64,000 nucleotides of DNA from Gluconacetobacter dulcium (lineage in GTDB: Bacteria > Pseudomonadota > Alphaproteobacteria > Acetobacterales > Acetobacteraceae): the NCBI RefSeq assembly GCF_014174165.1, contig NZ_JABEQN010000002.1, positions 1-64,000 of the forward strand, given 5' to 3'. A program made the translations under genes and the position numbers. Position 1 is the first letter of the stretch. Every line of letters begins with the position of its first letter. Shown piece after piece: positions 1 to 9,900 of this stretch. The notes beneath the pieces are model-generated. The model searched no databases. It was not told the origin of the DNA and saw only the letters and a program-made list of their open reading frames with translations.

Positions 1-143
1 TCCGGAGAACAACCAAGCTTCGGTGCAATCGCCTTGTAAGCCGCATTGTCGCTGGCATAGTCACCTCGGTGCTCTCGAAAAAGCCGAACTCCGCGTTCTC
101 GAAGTTCAGCAGGATAGGCAGGGGTGAATTTCTGGGTCGTCAT
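1..143 (-). CDS. IS3-family transposase OrfA, N-terminal part
   Basis: This is the first 47 codons of a helix-turn-helix OrfA protein. It begins [20 protein letters not shown] and continues with a region of the type [11 protein letters not shown], which is typical of the N-terminal DNA-binding domain of IS3/IS911 transposases. The start is the ATG at 143. The frame is open to the window edge, so it is partial and its integrity is unknown. In the family, OrfA binds the terminal repeats and is extended into the DDE transposase OrfAB by programmed frameshifting. Confidence 0.8.
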   Translation of the reverse strand, partial: MTTQKFTPAYPAELRERGVRLFREHRGDYASDNAAYKAIAPKLGCSP

Positions 144-193
144 AGGGCTCATCCTTTGAGTGTTTTACTCTCCGGTAAACCCGGGGCGGTTCA
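1..193 (-). mobile_element. IS3-family insertion sequence, left end (cut by window edge)
   Basis: The minus strand begins at 193 with TGAACCGCCCCGGGTTTACC, which matches the terminal inverted repeat commonly seen in IS3-family elements. About 50 bases further in, the transposase orfA starts at 143. The rest of the element lies beyond the left edge, so the right end and any target duplication cannot be checked. The element lies 67 bases before the start codon of the ABC importer operon. Confidence 0.8.
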
Positions 194-208
194 GTAGATT
201 AACGTGGG

Positions 209-236
209 GTGACGGATCTGTCTGACGGGATATAGT
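209..236 (+). promoter_or_regulatory. candidate sigma70-type promoter of the ABC importer operon
   Basis: GTGACG at 209-214 and TATAGT at 231-236 are separated by 16 bases and lie about 25 bases upstream of the ATG at 261. Both match the consensus only in part. The site lies between the insertion sequence end and the first gene, so the operon could still have its own promoter. Confidence 0.3.
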
Positions 237-260
237 CCACTGTCAAATAGAGGGCCGGAA

Positions 261-1280
261 ATGAGACCATGTGTCAGCTTGCGGATTCTTGCTGTGGCTT
301 CGTGGGTTGTCTGGCCTGCGATCGGGCAGGGACGGACAGTCGTGGATATGGTGGGGCGGAGTGTGGTTGCGCCGGATCACCCAGTCCGGATCGCCGATCT
401 GTGGTTTGCGCACAATGCCGTGACGATCATGTTGGGTGCCGGCGGGCGTATCGCCGTGACCAACGACCTGCCGGAGACGCGGCCGTGGATGTATCGCGTG
501 GCACAGGAACTGCATCGGGCTACGGGTGTGGTCGGGGCGGTGCCGAATGTGGAGATGTTGCGCCATGCCGGTGTGGATGTCGCGTTCGTCTCCAATGGTT
601 CACTGGCTTTGGAGCCGATGCGGCGGATCGGGCTGCCGGTGGTGCAGGCGGGATTTACCGATGAGACGTCGTTGCGGCAGGCGGTGGCGTTGACGGCGGA
701 GGTGCTGGGTGATCCGCGCGCTCATGAGATTGCCGGGCGCTATGTGGCGATGCTGGATGCGACGCGGGACCGGGTGGCGGCGGCGGTGACTGACATACCG
801 CAGTCCCGCCGTCCGCGTGTGTTGCATATCCAGTCGTTGGTTCCGTTGAAGATTGACGGTACACACACGATTATCGACGAGTGGATCACACGGGCTGGTG
901 GGCGGAACGCGGCCGATATTTCTGGCAATATGCACCCAGTTTCCGTTGAACAGATCGCGGTATGGGATCCAGACATTATCATTCTGGGGAGCGATGCTGG
1001 CGTGTTTGATCCCGCCGCTGCCCAATGGGCCGGGCTGCGCGCGGTGCGAGGGGAGCGGGTCTATCGCAATCCGGCGGGGGTGTTTCCATGGGACCGCTAT
1101 GGAGTGGAATTTCCGCTCCAGCTTCTGTGGACGGCGCAAATCCTATATCCGGATCGTTTCGCGAAGCTAGATATGATATCTGAAACGACCCGATTTTATC
1201 ATGATTTTTTTGGATATGACCTGCCTGCCTCCGATGCGGCGCGCATCCTGGCAGCCAAGGGACCTGATAGCGCACCATGA
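261..1280 (+). CDS. ABC transporter periplasmic substrate-binding protein (iron-siderophore/cobalamin class)
   Basis: This 339-residue exported protein is the binding component of a metal-chelate importer. An N-terminal hydrophobic stretch of about 22 residues looks like a signal peptide. The remainder resembles the FepB/BtuF/FecB class, with a helical-backbone binding fold and a conserved late segment around WDPDIIILGS. The start is the ATG at 261, preceded by AGAGGG. Its TGA overlaps the ATG of the permease gene (ATGA), so the two are translationally coupled. The substrate cannot be read from the sequence: heme, ferric siderophore and cobalamin are all possible. No TonB-dependent receptor gene is adjacent; the upstream side is occupied by the insertion sequence. 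Confidence 0.8.
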   Translation: MRPCVSLRILAVASWVVWPAIGQGRTVVDMVGRSVVAPDHPVRIADLWFAHNAVTIMLGAGGRIAVTNDLPETRPWMYRVAQELHRATGVVGAVPNVEMLRHAGVDVAFVSNGSLALEPMRRIGLPVVQAGFTDETSLRQAVALTAEVLGDPRAHEIAGRYVAMLDATRDRVAAAVTDIPQSRRPRVLHIQSLVPLKIDGTHTIIDEWITRAGGRNAADISGNMHPVSVEQIAVWDPDIIILGSDAGVFDPAAAQWAGLRAVRGERVYRNPAGVFPWDRYGVEFPLQLLWTAQILYPDRFAKLDMISETTRFYHDFFGYDLPASDAARILAAKGPDSAP

Positions 1281-2293
1281 ATGTATGGCGCGAGCGCGCG
1301 CTGTGGGGTGTGGCGCTGGGGGGATTGCTGGTACTTGTCGTGGTGTCACTGGGACTTGGTCGGTACCGAGTGCCGCAGGGTGAACTGATGACGGTGCTGC
1401 TGGGCCGTGACGGGGCGATGCCCGAGACGCGGCGGACTCTGTTGCATTCCATTCTGTTCGCGACGCGTTTGCCACGGGTGGCCGGCGCGGTGGTTGTGGG
1501 GGCTGCCTTGTCGGTTTCGGGGGCGGGTTTTCAGGCGGTGTTTCGTAATCCGCTGGTCTCGCCTGGGCTGCTTGGGGTGTTGGCGGGGGCGGGGTTTGGG
1601 GCTGCGCTGGGGATCGTGGGCGGGGCTTCGCCTATGGGCATGCATCTGCTGTCATTCGCGGGAGGGGCTGTTGCCGTTGCGGCGGCGGTGGGGGTGGCGC
1701 GGCTGTTTGATGCGGCGTCGATGCTGATGCTGGTGTTTGGCGGATTGGTCAGCACGGCGCTGTTTACCGCGCTGCTGTCGCTGCTGAAATATGTGGCCGA
1801 TCCTGATAAGCAATTGCCAGATATCGTTTTTTGGTTGTTAGGTAGCCTGACGCAGGCGACGGAAGCCGATGTGGTCGTGATGGCGGTTCCGGTCGCGATC
1901 GGCGTTGTGGGACTTACGCTTTGTGGGCGGATGCTGGATGCATTGGCCATGGGTGATGACGAGGCGCGGACCCTTGGCGTGCCGGTTGGGGTGTTGCGTT
2001 ATGGGGTGATCGCGGTTGCGACCGTGTTGTCGGCGGTGACCGTGTCCGTGGCGGGGATGATTGGTTGGATCGGGTTGATCGTGCCGCATGTCGCTCGGTT
2101 GCTGGCGGGGCCGTGCAATGCGCGGGTATTGCCGCTTAGTGCCTGTATTGGCGGCATATTTCTGCTGGTTTGCGATGATCTGGCGCGGTGCGTGTCGGTG
2201 GAGGAGATACCTATCGGGCTGATCGCGGACCTGCTGGGGGTTGGTGTGTTTCTCTGCGTGCTGCGGCTGATCCGGCGTGGGTGGGTGGAATGA
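1277..2293 (+). CDS. ABC transporter permease, FecCD family
   Basis: This 338-residue inner-membrane permease is of the FecCD/BtuC type, with about nine or ten hydrophobic segments. Family signatures visible are FRNPLVSPGLLG near residue 90 and a GLIVPHVARLLAG segment near residue 270, which in BtuC-like proteins lies by the ATPase-coupling region. It would form a homodimeric channel receiving substrate from the binding protein encoded just upstream. It overlaps both neighbours by four bases (ATGA at each junction), so the three genes form one tightly coupled operon. Length is normal for the family. Confidence 0.9.
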   Translation: MNVWRERALWGVALGGLLVLVVVSLGLGRYRVPQGELMTVLLGRDGAMPETRRTLLHSILFATRLPRVAGAVVVGAALSVSGAGFQAVFRNPLVSPGLLGVLAGAGFGAALGIVGGASPMGMHLLSFAGGAVAVAAAVGVARLFDAASMLMLVFGGLVSTALFTALLSLLKYVADPDKQLPDIVFWLLGSLTQATEADVVVMAVPVAIGVVGLTLCGRMLDALAMGDDEARTLGVPVGVLRYGVIAVATVLSAVTVSVAGMIGWIGLIVPHVARLLAGPCNARVLPLSACIGGIFLLVCDDLARCVSVEEIPIGLIADLLGVGVFLCVLRLIRRGWVE

Positions 2294-3033
2294 CCGAACT
2301 GGTGGTTGACCGCCTCTCATTCGCGCGGGGTGGGCGAGGGGTGTTGGAGGGGATCTCGTTCGCGATAAGGGGGGGCGAGATGGTTGCGCTGCTGGGGCCG
2401 AACGGGACGGGCAAGACCACTTTGCTGCGGCTGGTCCTGCGGCTGTTGCAGCCCGTGTCGGGGCGGGTGCTGCTCGACGGGCGGTCCATTTCGGGTATGA
2501 CACGACGCGCGCTGGCGACCCATCTGGCGTACGTGCCGCAGGGGCATGGGGTCGTCTTTCCCTATCGGGTGCGCGATGTGGTGGCGTTGGGGCGGTTGGC
2601 CGGCGGGACGATGCTGGCGCCGGTTGTGCCGGCGGCGGATCGTGAGGCCGCCGAACAGGCGTTGGCGAGGCTTGCCGTGGGCCATCTGGCGGATCGGTCC
2701 TATGCCGCGCTCTCCGGGGGTGAGCGGCAGGCGGTTCTGATCGCGCGGGCGCTGGTTCAGGGGGCGCGCCTGCTGGTGCTGGACGAACCGGAGACCGGTC
2801 TGGATTACGGGCAGCAGCAGCGCCTGTCCGACCTGCTGCGCCGGTTGGCGGCCGAGGGCTATGGCATTCTGGCCACGACGCACGACCCGTTGCGCGCCGC
2901 GCGGATTTTTGGCCGCGCGATCCTGATGCGTGAAGGGCGGATCGTCGCTGACGGGCCGGCCGGCGACATATTGTCGGCTCGGGCGATTGCGGACCTGTAT
3001 GGACTCAAGGCTGTTTCGGCTGGGCCTGCATGA
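2290..3033 (+). CDS. ABC transporter ATP-binding protein (FecE/FhuC/BtuD-like)
   Basis: This 247-residue ATPase energises the metal-chelate importer. It has a Walker A motif GPNGTGKTT at residues 36-44, a Q-loop around YVPQG, the signature LSGGERQ at 141-147 and Walker B LLVLDEPETGLD at 161-172. The start is set at the ATG at 2290 because it overlaps the permease stop as ATGA. A longer in-frame reading would run through the permease gene. The 3' end overlaps the convergent GH92 gene by 29 bases, so transcripts from the two strands are complementary there. Confidence 0.92.
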   Translation: MTELVVDRLSFARGGRGVLEGISFAIRGGEMVALLGPNGTGKTTLLRLVLRLLQPVSGRVLLDGRSISGMTRRALATHLAYVPQGHGVVFPYRVRDVVALGRLAGGTMLAPVVPAADREAAEQALARLAVGHLADRSYAALSGGERQAVLIARALVQGARLLVLDEPETGLDYGQQQRLSDLLRRLAAEGYGILATTHDPLRAARIFGRAILMREGRIVADGPAGDILSARAIADLYGLKAVSAGPA

Positions 3034-5296
3034 CGAAATGCAGTGCGCCGCCCTTGAGGATGTCGGCATGTCGCAGGTGCAGCAGGTCCTGCGGCTTGCC
3101 GTTGAGGGTTACGGACGCGACATAGGGGTGATCCGCGTCCAGATGGTCGGCCGTCATGGTGAAGGTGCGGCCATGGGGCAGGTGGATCACCGCTTTTGAC
3201 AGGAACGGGCGGCCGATCGTGTAGTCGTTGCTGCCGGGTGCGACGGGATAGAAGCCCAGCGCGGTGAACAGGTACCACGCCGATGTCTGGCCCAGATCGT
3301 CATTGCCGGCCAGGCCGTCGGGATGGGCGTTGTACTGGCTCTCCATGATCTGGCGTAGGCGCTGCTGCGTCTTCCATGGGGCGCCGGCATAATCGTAGAG
3401 ATAGGCGATGTGGTGGCTCGGCTCGTTGCCGTGGGCGTACCAGCCGATCAGGCCGCTGATATCCTCGACATTTTTGAATTGCGCGGGATCGACTTTCGTA
3501 TCGAACAGCTCGTCCAGCTTTGCGATGAAGGTCGCGTTGCCGCCAATGGTCGCGATCAGGCCGGGAACGTCCTGCGGTACGAACCACAGATATTGCCACG
3601 CATTGCCCTCGGTATAGTCGCTGCCATAGGCCGCAGCGGTGGGGTCGAAGGGCGTGTGGAATGCGCCGGTGCTCAGGCGGGCGCGGAGGAAGCCGGTCTT
3701 GGGGTCCCACTCGTTGCGCCAGTTGCCGGCGCGTTTCTCAAATTCTTCCGCAATGTGCGTCTTGCCCATCGCGCGGGCCATCCGGGCGAGGGACCAGTCG
3801 TCATAGGCGTATTCCAGTGTCTTGGAGCCGGCTTCGGCTTCCTTGTCGATCGGGACGTAGCCCAGCTTGATGTAGTCCGTCAGGTCGCCGTAGACGGGTG
3901 ACGTTGCGGAGGCGACCATGGCATTCAATGCGGCGTCCGCGTCGAAGCCGCGTACGCCGGCGAGATAGGCGTCCGCGATGATCGGCACGGCGTGGTAGCC
4001 GGTCATGCACCATGTCTCCAGCCCCTGATAGGACCAGACCGGCAGGACGCCCACCGGGCTGGCCTGCTGGGCCGCGATCAGCGAACGCACGAACTGCGTG
4101 CTCATGTCCGGGCGCAGCAGGGCCATGAGCGGTTGCTGGGCGCGATAGACATCCCAGGTGGACCATGTGGAGTAGAAGCCGAAGCCCCGCGCCTTGTGGA
4201 TCTCCTGATCCGGGCCGCGATAGTCGCCGTTGGTGTCCATGCTCAGGGTCGGGGCGAGCATGGCGTGATAGAGCGCGGTGTAGAACTGCGTCTGCTGGTC
4301 CGGCGTGCCGGAGGCTTCGATGACCGACAGGGCGCGGTTCCATGCGGCGGTGGCGTCGGCGTGGCGGGCGTCGAAATCCCAGCCCTGGCCTTCGGCATCG
4401 AGATTGGCGATGGCGTTCGTTTCGCTGACGGGAGAGATCGCGACTTTGACTTCCAGCGGGCCATTCAGCTTGCCGAAATCGAAGACCGCTTCGACCGCGC
4501 GGCCGTTTTGCACGGTCTGATCTGTTGGCGCGTTGCCCGGCCCGCGAAAGCCGCGATAGGGCACGTTGGTTTCCCGATTGTAGAGCATGCGGGCGGTCGT
4601 CGGGCGGGAGAAGCGCATTGCAAAGCAGAGGGTGCGCCCCGGTGCCCAGCCGCGCGTGGTGCGGCAGCCTGTTACCGTGCCGTCCGCGCGCACCCGCAGC
4701 CGCGTCCACAGGACCTTGCCGGGATAGTCGTAGATGCTGGGCCGGAGATCCAGCAGCACATGGGCGGGTTTGTCGGCGGGGAACATGTAGCGGTGCCAGC
4801 CCACGCGCGGGCCGGCGGTGAGTTCGGCGCGGATGGCATAGTCGTCCAGCGTTACGGCGTAATATCCGGGATGCTCGATTTCGGTGGCGTGGCGGAAGCG
4901 TGAGCGATAGCCGCTCTGTGGTTTGGCGGGGTCGCCCGGTTCCATCCTGACATCGCCGGAGATGGGCATGAGCAGCACGTCGCCGAGGTCGGAATGGCCC
5001 GCGCCGGAGAAGTGCGTGTGGGAGAAGCCCATGATGGTGGGATCGTTGTACTGATAGCCGCCGGCCCAGTCATAGGCGTGGTGGAAGTCCGGCATCGCGG
5101 TGTCGGGAGAAGGCTGGATCATGCCGAAGGGCACCGTCGCCCCCGGAAAGGTGTGCCCCGGCCCGCCGGTGCCGATGCGGGGGGCGACCAGGGCGGCCGG
5201 GCCGCCGGCCGTCTCGCCGGCGGCCTGCGCGCGGCCCGATGCAAGGGCGACCGCCAGCATGGCGGACAGGCAAGACACAATCGGGAGACGCTTCAT
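3005..5296 (-). CDS. GH92-family glycoside hydrolase (alpha-mannosidase type), exported
   Basis: This 763-residue protein belongs to glycoside hydrolase family 92, whose members are mostly calcium-dependent exo-alpha-mannosidases. Support comes from an N-terminal segment GTGGPGHTFPGATVPFGM, the motif around HTHFSGAG, and the C-terminal block GNDDLGQTSAWYLFTALGF near residue 670, which matches the conserved GNxDxGQxSAWY region holding catalytic acidic residues. The start at 5296 gives MKRLPIVSC followed by a signal peptide ending near ASGRAQA. Export to periplasm or outside is therefore expected. It lies 66 bases downstream of nasS on the same strand but has no evident link to nitrate. Its 3' end overlaps the convergent ABC ATPase gene. 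The sugar linkage cleaved is not certain. Confidence 0.88.
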   Translation of the reverse strand: MKRLPIVSCLSAMLAVALASGRAQAAGETAGGPAALVAPRIGTGGPGHTFPGATVPFGMIQPSPDTAMPDFHHAYDWAGGYQYNDPTIMGFSHTHFSGAGHSDLGDVLLMPISGDVRMEPGDPAKPQSGYRSRFRHATEIEHPGYYAVTLDDYAIRAELTAGPRVGWHRYMFPADKPAHVLLDLRPSIYDYPGKVLWTRLRVRADGTVTGCRTTRGWAPGRTLCFAMRFSRPTTARMLYNRETNVPYRGFRGPGNAPTDQTVQNGRAVEAVFDFGKLNGPLEVKVAISPVSETNAIANLDAEGQGWDFDARHADATAAWNRALSVIEASGTPDQQTQFYTALYHAMLAPTLSMDTNGDYRGPDQEIHKARGFGFYSTWSTWDVYRAQQPLMALLRPDMSTQFVRSLIAAQQASPVGVLPVWSYQGLETWCMTGYHAVPIIADAYLAGVRGFDADAALNAMVASATSPVYGDLTDYIKLGYVPIDKEAEAGSKTLEYAYDDWSLARMARAMGKTHIAEEFEKRAGNWRNEWDPKTGFLRARLSTGAFHTPFDPTAAAYGSDYTEGNAWQYLWFVPQDVPGLIATIGGNATFIAKLDELFDTKVDPAQFKNVEDISGLIGWYAHGNEPSHHIAYLYDYAGAPWKTQQRLRQIMESQYNAHPDGLAGNDDLGQTSAWYLFTALGFYPVAPGSNDYTIGRPFLSKAVIHLPHGRTFTMTADHLDADHPYVASVTLNGKPQDLLHLRHADILKGGALHFVMQAQPKQP

Positions 5297-5362
5297 GAAT
5301 GGATCTTGGCTCGGGCAATGGGACGATCTGGAACGGGAGTGTCGCACATCGTGCGCTCTTCC

Positions 5363-6298
5363 CTAAACCCCCAGGATCTGGCGTTCGTCTTCATCGATCC
5401 AGCCGAGATCGAGCATGTCCTGCGTGATCCATGCGAAATCGGGATGTGTGGCCTCTTTCGCGACGAAGGTGACGGGTTCGGGCGTTGTGTTTTCGTCCAA
5501 TGTTGCAAGGGTCGCGCGGGCGGGCAGGGCGAGGCCGCCCTTCTCGGGTGGCTGGGCGAGTTCCTGCGCCAGGGCGTGCCGGTTGTCCGGCGCCCGGCAA
5601 TAGGCCACGGCGTCGCGCAGGGCGGCTTTGACGCGGTCGGCCCTGTCGGCGATCCTGTCTGAAATGACGAGCAGTTTTTCGAGATGAAACGGCATGACGG
5701 TGGAGGAGCCGCCGACAAGGAAGCCGAGGCCGCGCAGGCAGGCTTCCGTGCCCCATGAGGGGCCGACGCAGCCGCCGTCGATGGCGCGATCGGCCAGGGC
5801 GCTGATCATATCGGCGGGCGGCATGACGACCAGCTCGATCCCGCTGTCCATCTCCACCCCGATCTGTCCGAGGAAACGGCGCAGGATGAGCAGGTGGGTG
5901 GAATACATATGGACCACCGCGAGGCGCGGACGGCGGCCGATGGACTGTTGCCACCGGTCGAAAGCCTGTCTGCCCTCCGCGCCGGCCGGCCATGGGGTGG
6001 CGAGCGGGTTGGTGCCGCGCAGGACCAGCGTGTTGCCGCCGCGACTGAGCGTGCAGAGCGGGCGCAGGGATGCGGCGTGGCCGCGCCGGCCGAGGGCCGT
6101 CATGATGGCGAGCGGCGGAAAGATTACGGCGGCGTCGAGGGTTTTCCAGGCCAGGCCGTCGGCGATATTGGACCAGGAGGGGGAGAGCACGATCTCGGGC
6201 GCGATGTCGTGCCGGGCGAACAGGCCGTGATTGCGGGCGATGACGACCGGCGCGCTGTCGGTCAGGCGCAGCAGGCCGATGCGCAGGGCACGGGTCAT
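5363..6298 (-). CDS. nasS: NasS-type nitrate/nitrite sensor protein
   Basis: This 311-residue protein is related to the NrtA/CmpA periplasmic nitrate- and bicarbonate-binding proteins, but it starts directly with MTRALRIGLLRLTDSAPVV and has no signal peptide, as expected for the cytoplasmic sensor NasS. In known systems NasS holds NasT inactive and releases it when nitrate or nitrite binds. It overlaps nasT by four bases (ATGA), which supports joint synthesis of the pair. The order here is nasT then nasS, both at the promoter-distal end of the nas operon. Length and the absence of a leader separate it from a transport binding protein. Confidence 0.85.
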   Translation of the reverse strand: MTRALRIGLLRLTDSAPVVIARNHGLFARHDIAPEIVLSPSWSNIADGLAWKTLDAAVIFPPLAIMTALGRRGHAASLRPLCTLSRGGNTLVLRGTNPLATPWPAGAEGRQAFDRWQQSIGRRPRLAVVHMYSTHLLILRRFLGQIGVEMDSGIELVVMPPADMISALADRAIDGGCVGPSWGTEACLRGLGFLVGGSSTVMPFHLEKLLVISDRIADRADRVKAALRDAVAYCRAPDNRHALAQELAQPPEKGGLALPARATLATLDENTTPEPVTFVAKEATHPDFAWITQDMLDLGWIDEDERQILGV

Positions 6299-6927
6299 GA
6301 TTCGTCACCCTGCCCATGGGCGGCGAGGTAATCGGCGGCGACGGCGGCGATGCGCCGGGATTCCTGCATGGCGCGGCGGCGAAGCCAGCGGTAAGCCTGA
6401 TCCTCGGTGGTGTTTTCGGTCTTCATGAAAAGTCTCTTCGCCTGGTCGATGCGTTTCTGTTCCGCCAGTTTGCGCTGGGCTTCGGTCAGTTCGCCGCGCG
6501 TGCGCTTGAAGCGGGAATAGAGGGCGATGGCGGCGCGCAGCAGGGGTTTGACGTCGTCGGGCGGTGCTTCCAGGACGTTATAGGAGCAGATGCCGATATC
6601 GAAGGCGGTTTCCATCAGGTCCACGTCGTCCCTGTCGACGAACAGGGCGACGGGGCGTTCGAGCGCCGGCTGGGTGAGGGCGCGGATGCTGTCCAGCGCG
6701 TCGCGGTCCGCGCGGCCCATATCGACCAGCACCACGTCCGGATGATGCTGCCGCACGGCGTCGATCAGGGCGGTGCCGGCGGGGACGGACAGCACGCGCA
6801 GGGAGGGATCGGCCCGGAGATCGTCCGACAGGGCCCGCGCGCGGCGCGTGTTCGCGTCGGCGACCAGGACGGTCATCGGCGGGCGGGCCGTGCGGCCCAG
6901 GGGATCGGACGGGTTGTCAATCGGCAT
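6295..6927 (-). CDS. nasT: NasT-type ANTAR-domain antiterminator
   Basis: This 210-residue protein has a receiver-like N-terminal domain (residues about 15-135, with VVLVDMG at the usual phosphorylation position) and a C-terminal ANTAR helical domain (KLAEQKRIDQAKRLFM, then EDQAYRWLRRRAM and further helices). ANTAR proteins bind paired RNA hairpins with hexanucleotide loops and prevent termination. The start is the ATG at 6927, which overlaps the TGA of the nitrate reductase gene as TGATG; a TTG immediately before it would add one residue. Its expected RNA target is present in this window in the leader of the same operon (16844-16863 and 16903-16920), which strengthens the assignment. Confidence 0.9.
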   Translation of the reverse strand: MPIDNPSDPLGRTARPPMTVLVADANTRRARALSDDLRADPSLRVLSVPAGTALIDAVRQHHPDVVLVDMGRADRDALDSIRALTQPALERPVALFVDRDDVDLMETAFDIGICSYNVLEAPPDDVKPLLRAAIALYSRFKRTRGELTEAQRKLAEQKRIDQAKRLFMKTENTTEDQAYRWLRRRAMQESRRIAAVAADYLAAHGQGDES

Positions 6928-9900
6928 CAATAGACATCGCGCAGATAGCGGCTCTCCCGCGTCAGTGCGGTCATGAAACTGGTGGCGTCCGAGGTGGACA
7001 GGCCCCCATGACGGGCGACGATCCTGTGCAGGGCGGCATCGACATCCCGTGCCATGCGGGCGGCGTCACCACAGACATACACGAAGGCGCCGGCCCGCAG
7101 CCAGTCCCACAATTCCGCTCCGGCTTCCTCCATGCGGTCCTGTACGTAGACGCGCGCCGACTGGTCGCGCGAGAAGGCGGTGTCCAGCCGGGTCAGGCAG
7201 CCGTCGGCGCGGAAGGACTCCAGCTCCTGCCGGTAATAGAATCCCTGGTCCGCATGGCGTTCGCCGAAGAACAGCCAGTTGCGGCCGGGCGCCTTGCGGG
7301 CCGCGCGGTCCTGAAGGAAGGCGCGGAAGGGGGCGATGCCGGTGCCGGGGCCGATCATGACGATCGGGGCCTCGTCATCCCGCGGCAGGCGGAAATGCGA
7401 GGTCGGCTGGAGGAACACCGGCACCTCGCCGCCATCGGCAAGCGATGCGAGCCAGTTGGAGCAGAGACCGGGCCACGGGTCGCGATTGACGCCCACGGTC
7501 AGTTCCACGACGCGACCCGAGGCCCTGGGCGAGGAGGCGATGGAATAAAGGCGGGGCTGCATGCGCCGGAACAGGGGCGGGATGTCCTGCGCCGTGACCT
7601 TGAGCGCCGCGTCGCGCAGCAGGTGGGGAAGAAAACCGCCCTCGGCACAGTCCAGGGCGGCGCGCATGGCCGGGTTGGGGCGCGACAGGTCGAGATGGCG
7701 GCGCAGGGCCTCGCGGAGCCCCACGGTGCCGTGGCCGCGCAGGACGACCGGTGTTTCCTCCGGCAGGCGCAGGGCGGCCAGCGCGGCCTCGACATGGGCG
7801 GCCGGGTTGCAGGGCCAGATGCCCAGCGCGTCGCCCGGCTGCCAGGTGAGGCCGGTCGCGCCCAGGTCCAGGCCGATGCGGCGGGTGTCCTTGTCGGATG
7901 TAACCAAGTCGGTTGTGCCGGTGCACAGGGGCTCGTTGAGGACCAGGCGGGCGATGGCGGGCGTGTCGCGGGTGCCGATGGCGGGCGCGGAGAGGGGGGT
8001 GGGGGTTTTGGCCGTGATGTCGGGGGCGGCGTGGGTGCCGAGGGCGGTGAGCAGGGTGCCGCGCCATGCCGCCACCGTGTCGTCGAAATCCGGTTCGCAG
8101 TCCGTGCGGTCCAGCAGCATGGTGGCGCCGAGGGCGCGGAGGCGCGTGTCGAGCGCGCGGCCGAAGCCGCAGAAACCGGCATAGGAGGAATCGCCCAGCG
8201 CGAGGATGGCGCAGGTGAGGCCCGGCAACGGGGCCTCACGCATGCGCAGGGCGTTCCAGAACGGCGTTGCGCAATCCGGCGGGTCGCCGTCGCCGAAGGT
8301 GGAGACGACGAAGATGGCCCGGCCGGGGCCTGGATCGCCGGATTCGCACTGATCGAGGCAGGCGAGGGCGACCGTGTGGCCGGCCTCGCGCAGCCAGGTG
8401 GCGACGGTGGCGGCGAGGGCCTCGGCACGGCCGGTCTGCGAGGCCCACCAGACGCGGATGGCGGGTGGTGGCGATGCCGGGGCCAAGGGGGCCGGGGTGG
8501 CGGGATCGGGCGTGCCGCGGCTGTAGAGGCCGGCCAGCAGGCCGCCGACATGGGCGCGGGCCAGCGGGTCGAGCGGCGCCCCGGCGGGGAGCAGCGGCAC
8601 GATGCCGGGGGCGGGTGGGGCGAGGCGCAGCCCTTCGAGAAAGCCGGCCAGCCAGGCTTTGGCGTCTTCGGCGAGGGCGGGCGGCGCGGGTGTGGCCAGG
8701 CCGAGATGCCGGGCGATCTGTCCGGGGGGCATGTCGTTCTGTCCTTCGGGCCGGAGAGCGGGAGGGGAGGCCGCGATGCGTTCCAGCGCGACGGCGCAGA
8801 GCTTGAAGCCGGGCTGGAGGGAGACGGGATCGACGGCATCGGAGGTGACGGCGTTGACGGCGATGTCGTCGCCGAAACGGTCGTTCCAGTGGAACGGGGC
8901 GAAGCAGGTGCCGGGGCGGATGGCCTGGGTGACGCGCGCGGGCAGGGTGACGCTGCCCCGGCGGGAGGTGACGCGGACGGCATCGCCCCGCTGGAGGCCG
9001 AGCGCGCGGGCGTCTTCGGCGGCGATCTCGACGAAGGGGCCGGGGTTGAGGCGGTTGAGGCTTTCGACGCGGCCGGTCTTGGTGAGGGTGTGCCACTGAT
9101 GTTGCAGGCGGCCGCTGTTCAGCACGAAGGGGAACTCTTCGTCCGGCCATTCCTCGGGGCGCATCCATGGGCGGGCATGGAAGACGGCGCGGCCGTCCGG
9201 TGTGGCGAAGACGGGCGGGGCGCCCGGTGCGGGCAGGTAGCGGATGGGGTGGCGGGAGAGGGTATCGCCTTCGGGGGCCGGCCACTGGACGGGGCCGGCG
9301 CGCAGGCGGTCATGACTGATGCCGGCGATGTCGTAGCCGGTCGCCGGATTGGTGAAGCGGCTGGCCTCGGCGAAGATTTCGGCGGCGGAGGTGAAGGAGA
9401 AGCCGTCCGCGAAGCCCATGGCGCAGGCGACGCGGGCGATGATCTCCCAATCCGCCAGGGCCTCGCCGGGTGGGGCGACGGCCTTGCGGGCCAGCGTCAG
9501 GGTGCGGTCGGAATTGACCTGCACGCCGTCGGCCTCGGCCCAGAGCGCGCCGGGGAGCAGGATGTCGGCGTAGCGCGTGGTTTCGCTGTCGGCGAAGGCG
9601 TCCTGCACGATCACGCATTCGGCGGCTTGCAGGGCGCGGATGACGTGGTTGCGATTGGCGACGGTGGCGACGGGGTTGGTGCAGATGACCCAGCAGGCGC
9701 GGATTGCGCCGCGTTCCATCGCCGCGAACATCGCGATCGCGCCGTTGCCGCCGGCTTCGCGCACCGTGCCGGGCGGGAGGCCCCATTGCCGTTCGGCGAA
9801 GGCGCGGTCGGCGGCGACCAGCGCGCTGCGCTGGCCGGGCAGGCCTGGCCCCATATAGCCCATCTCGCGCCCGCCCATGGCGTTGGGCTGGCCGGTCAGC

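Noticed and set aside
194-260. Cobalamin riboswitch upstream of the ABC importer
   Set aside because: Only 67 bases separate the insertion sequence and the start codon, too short for the element, and no B12 box is visible.
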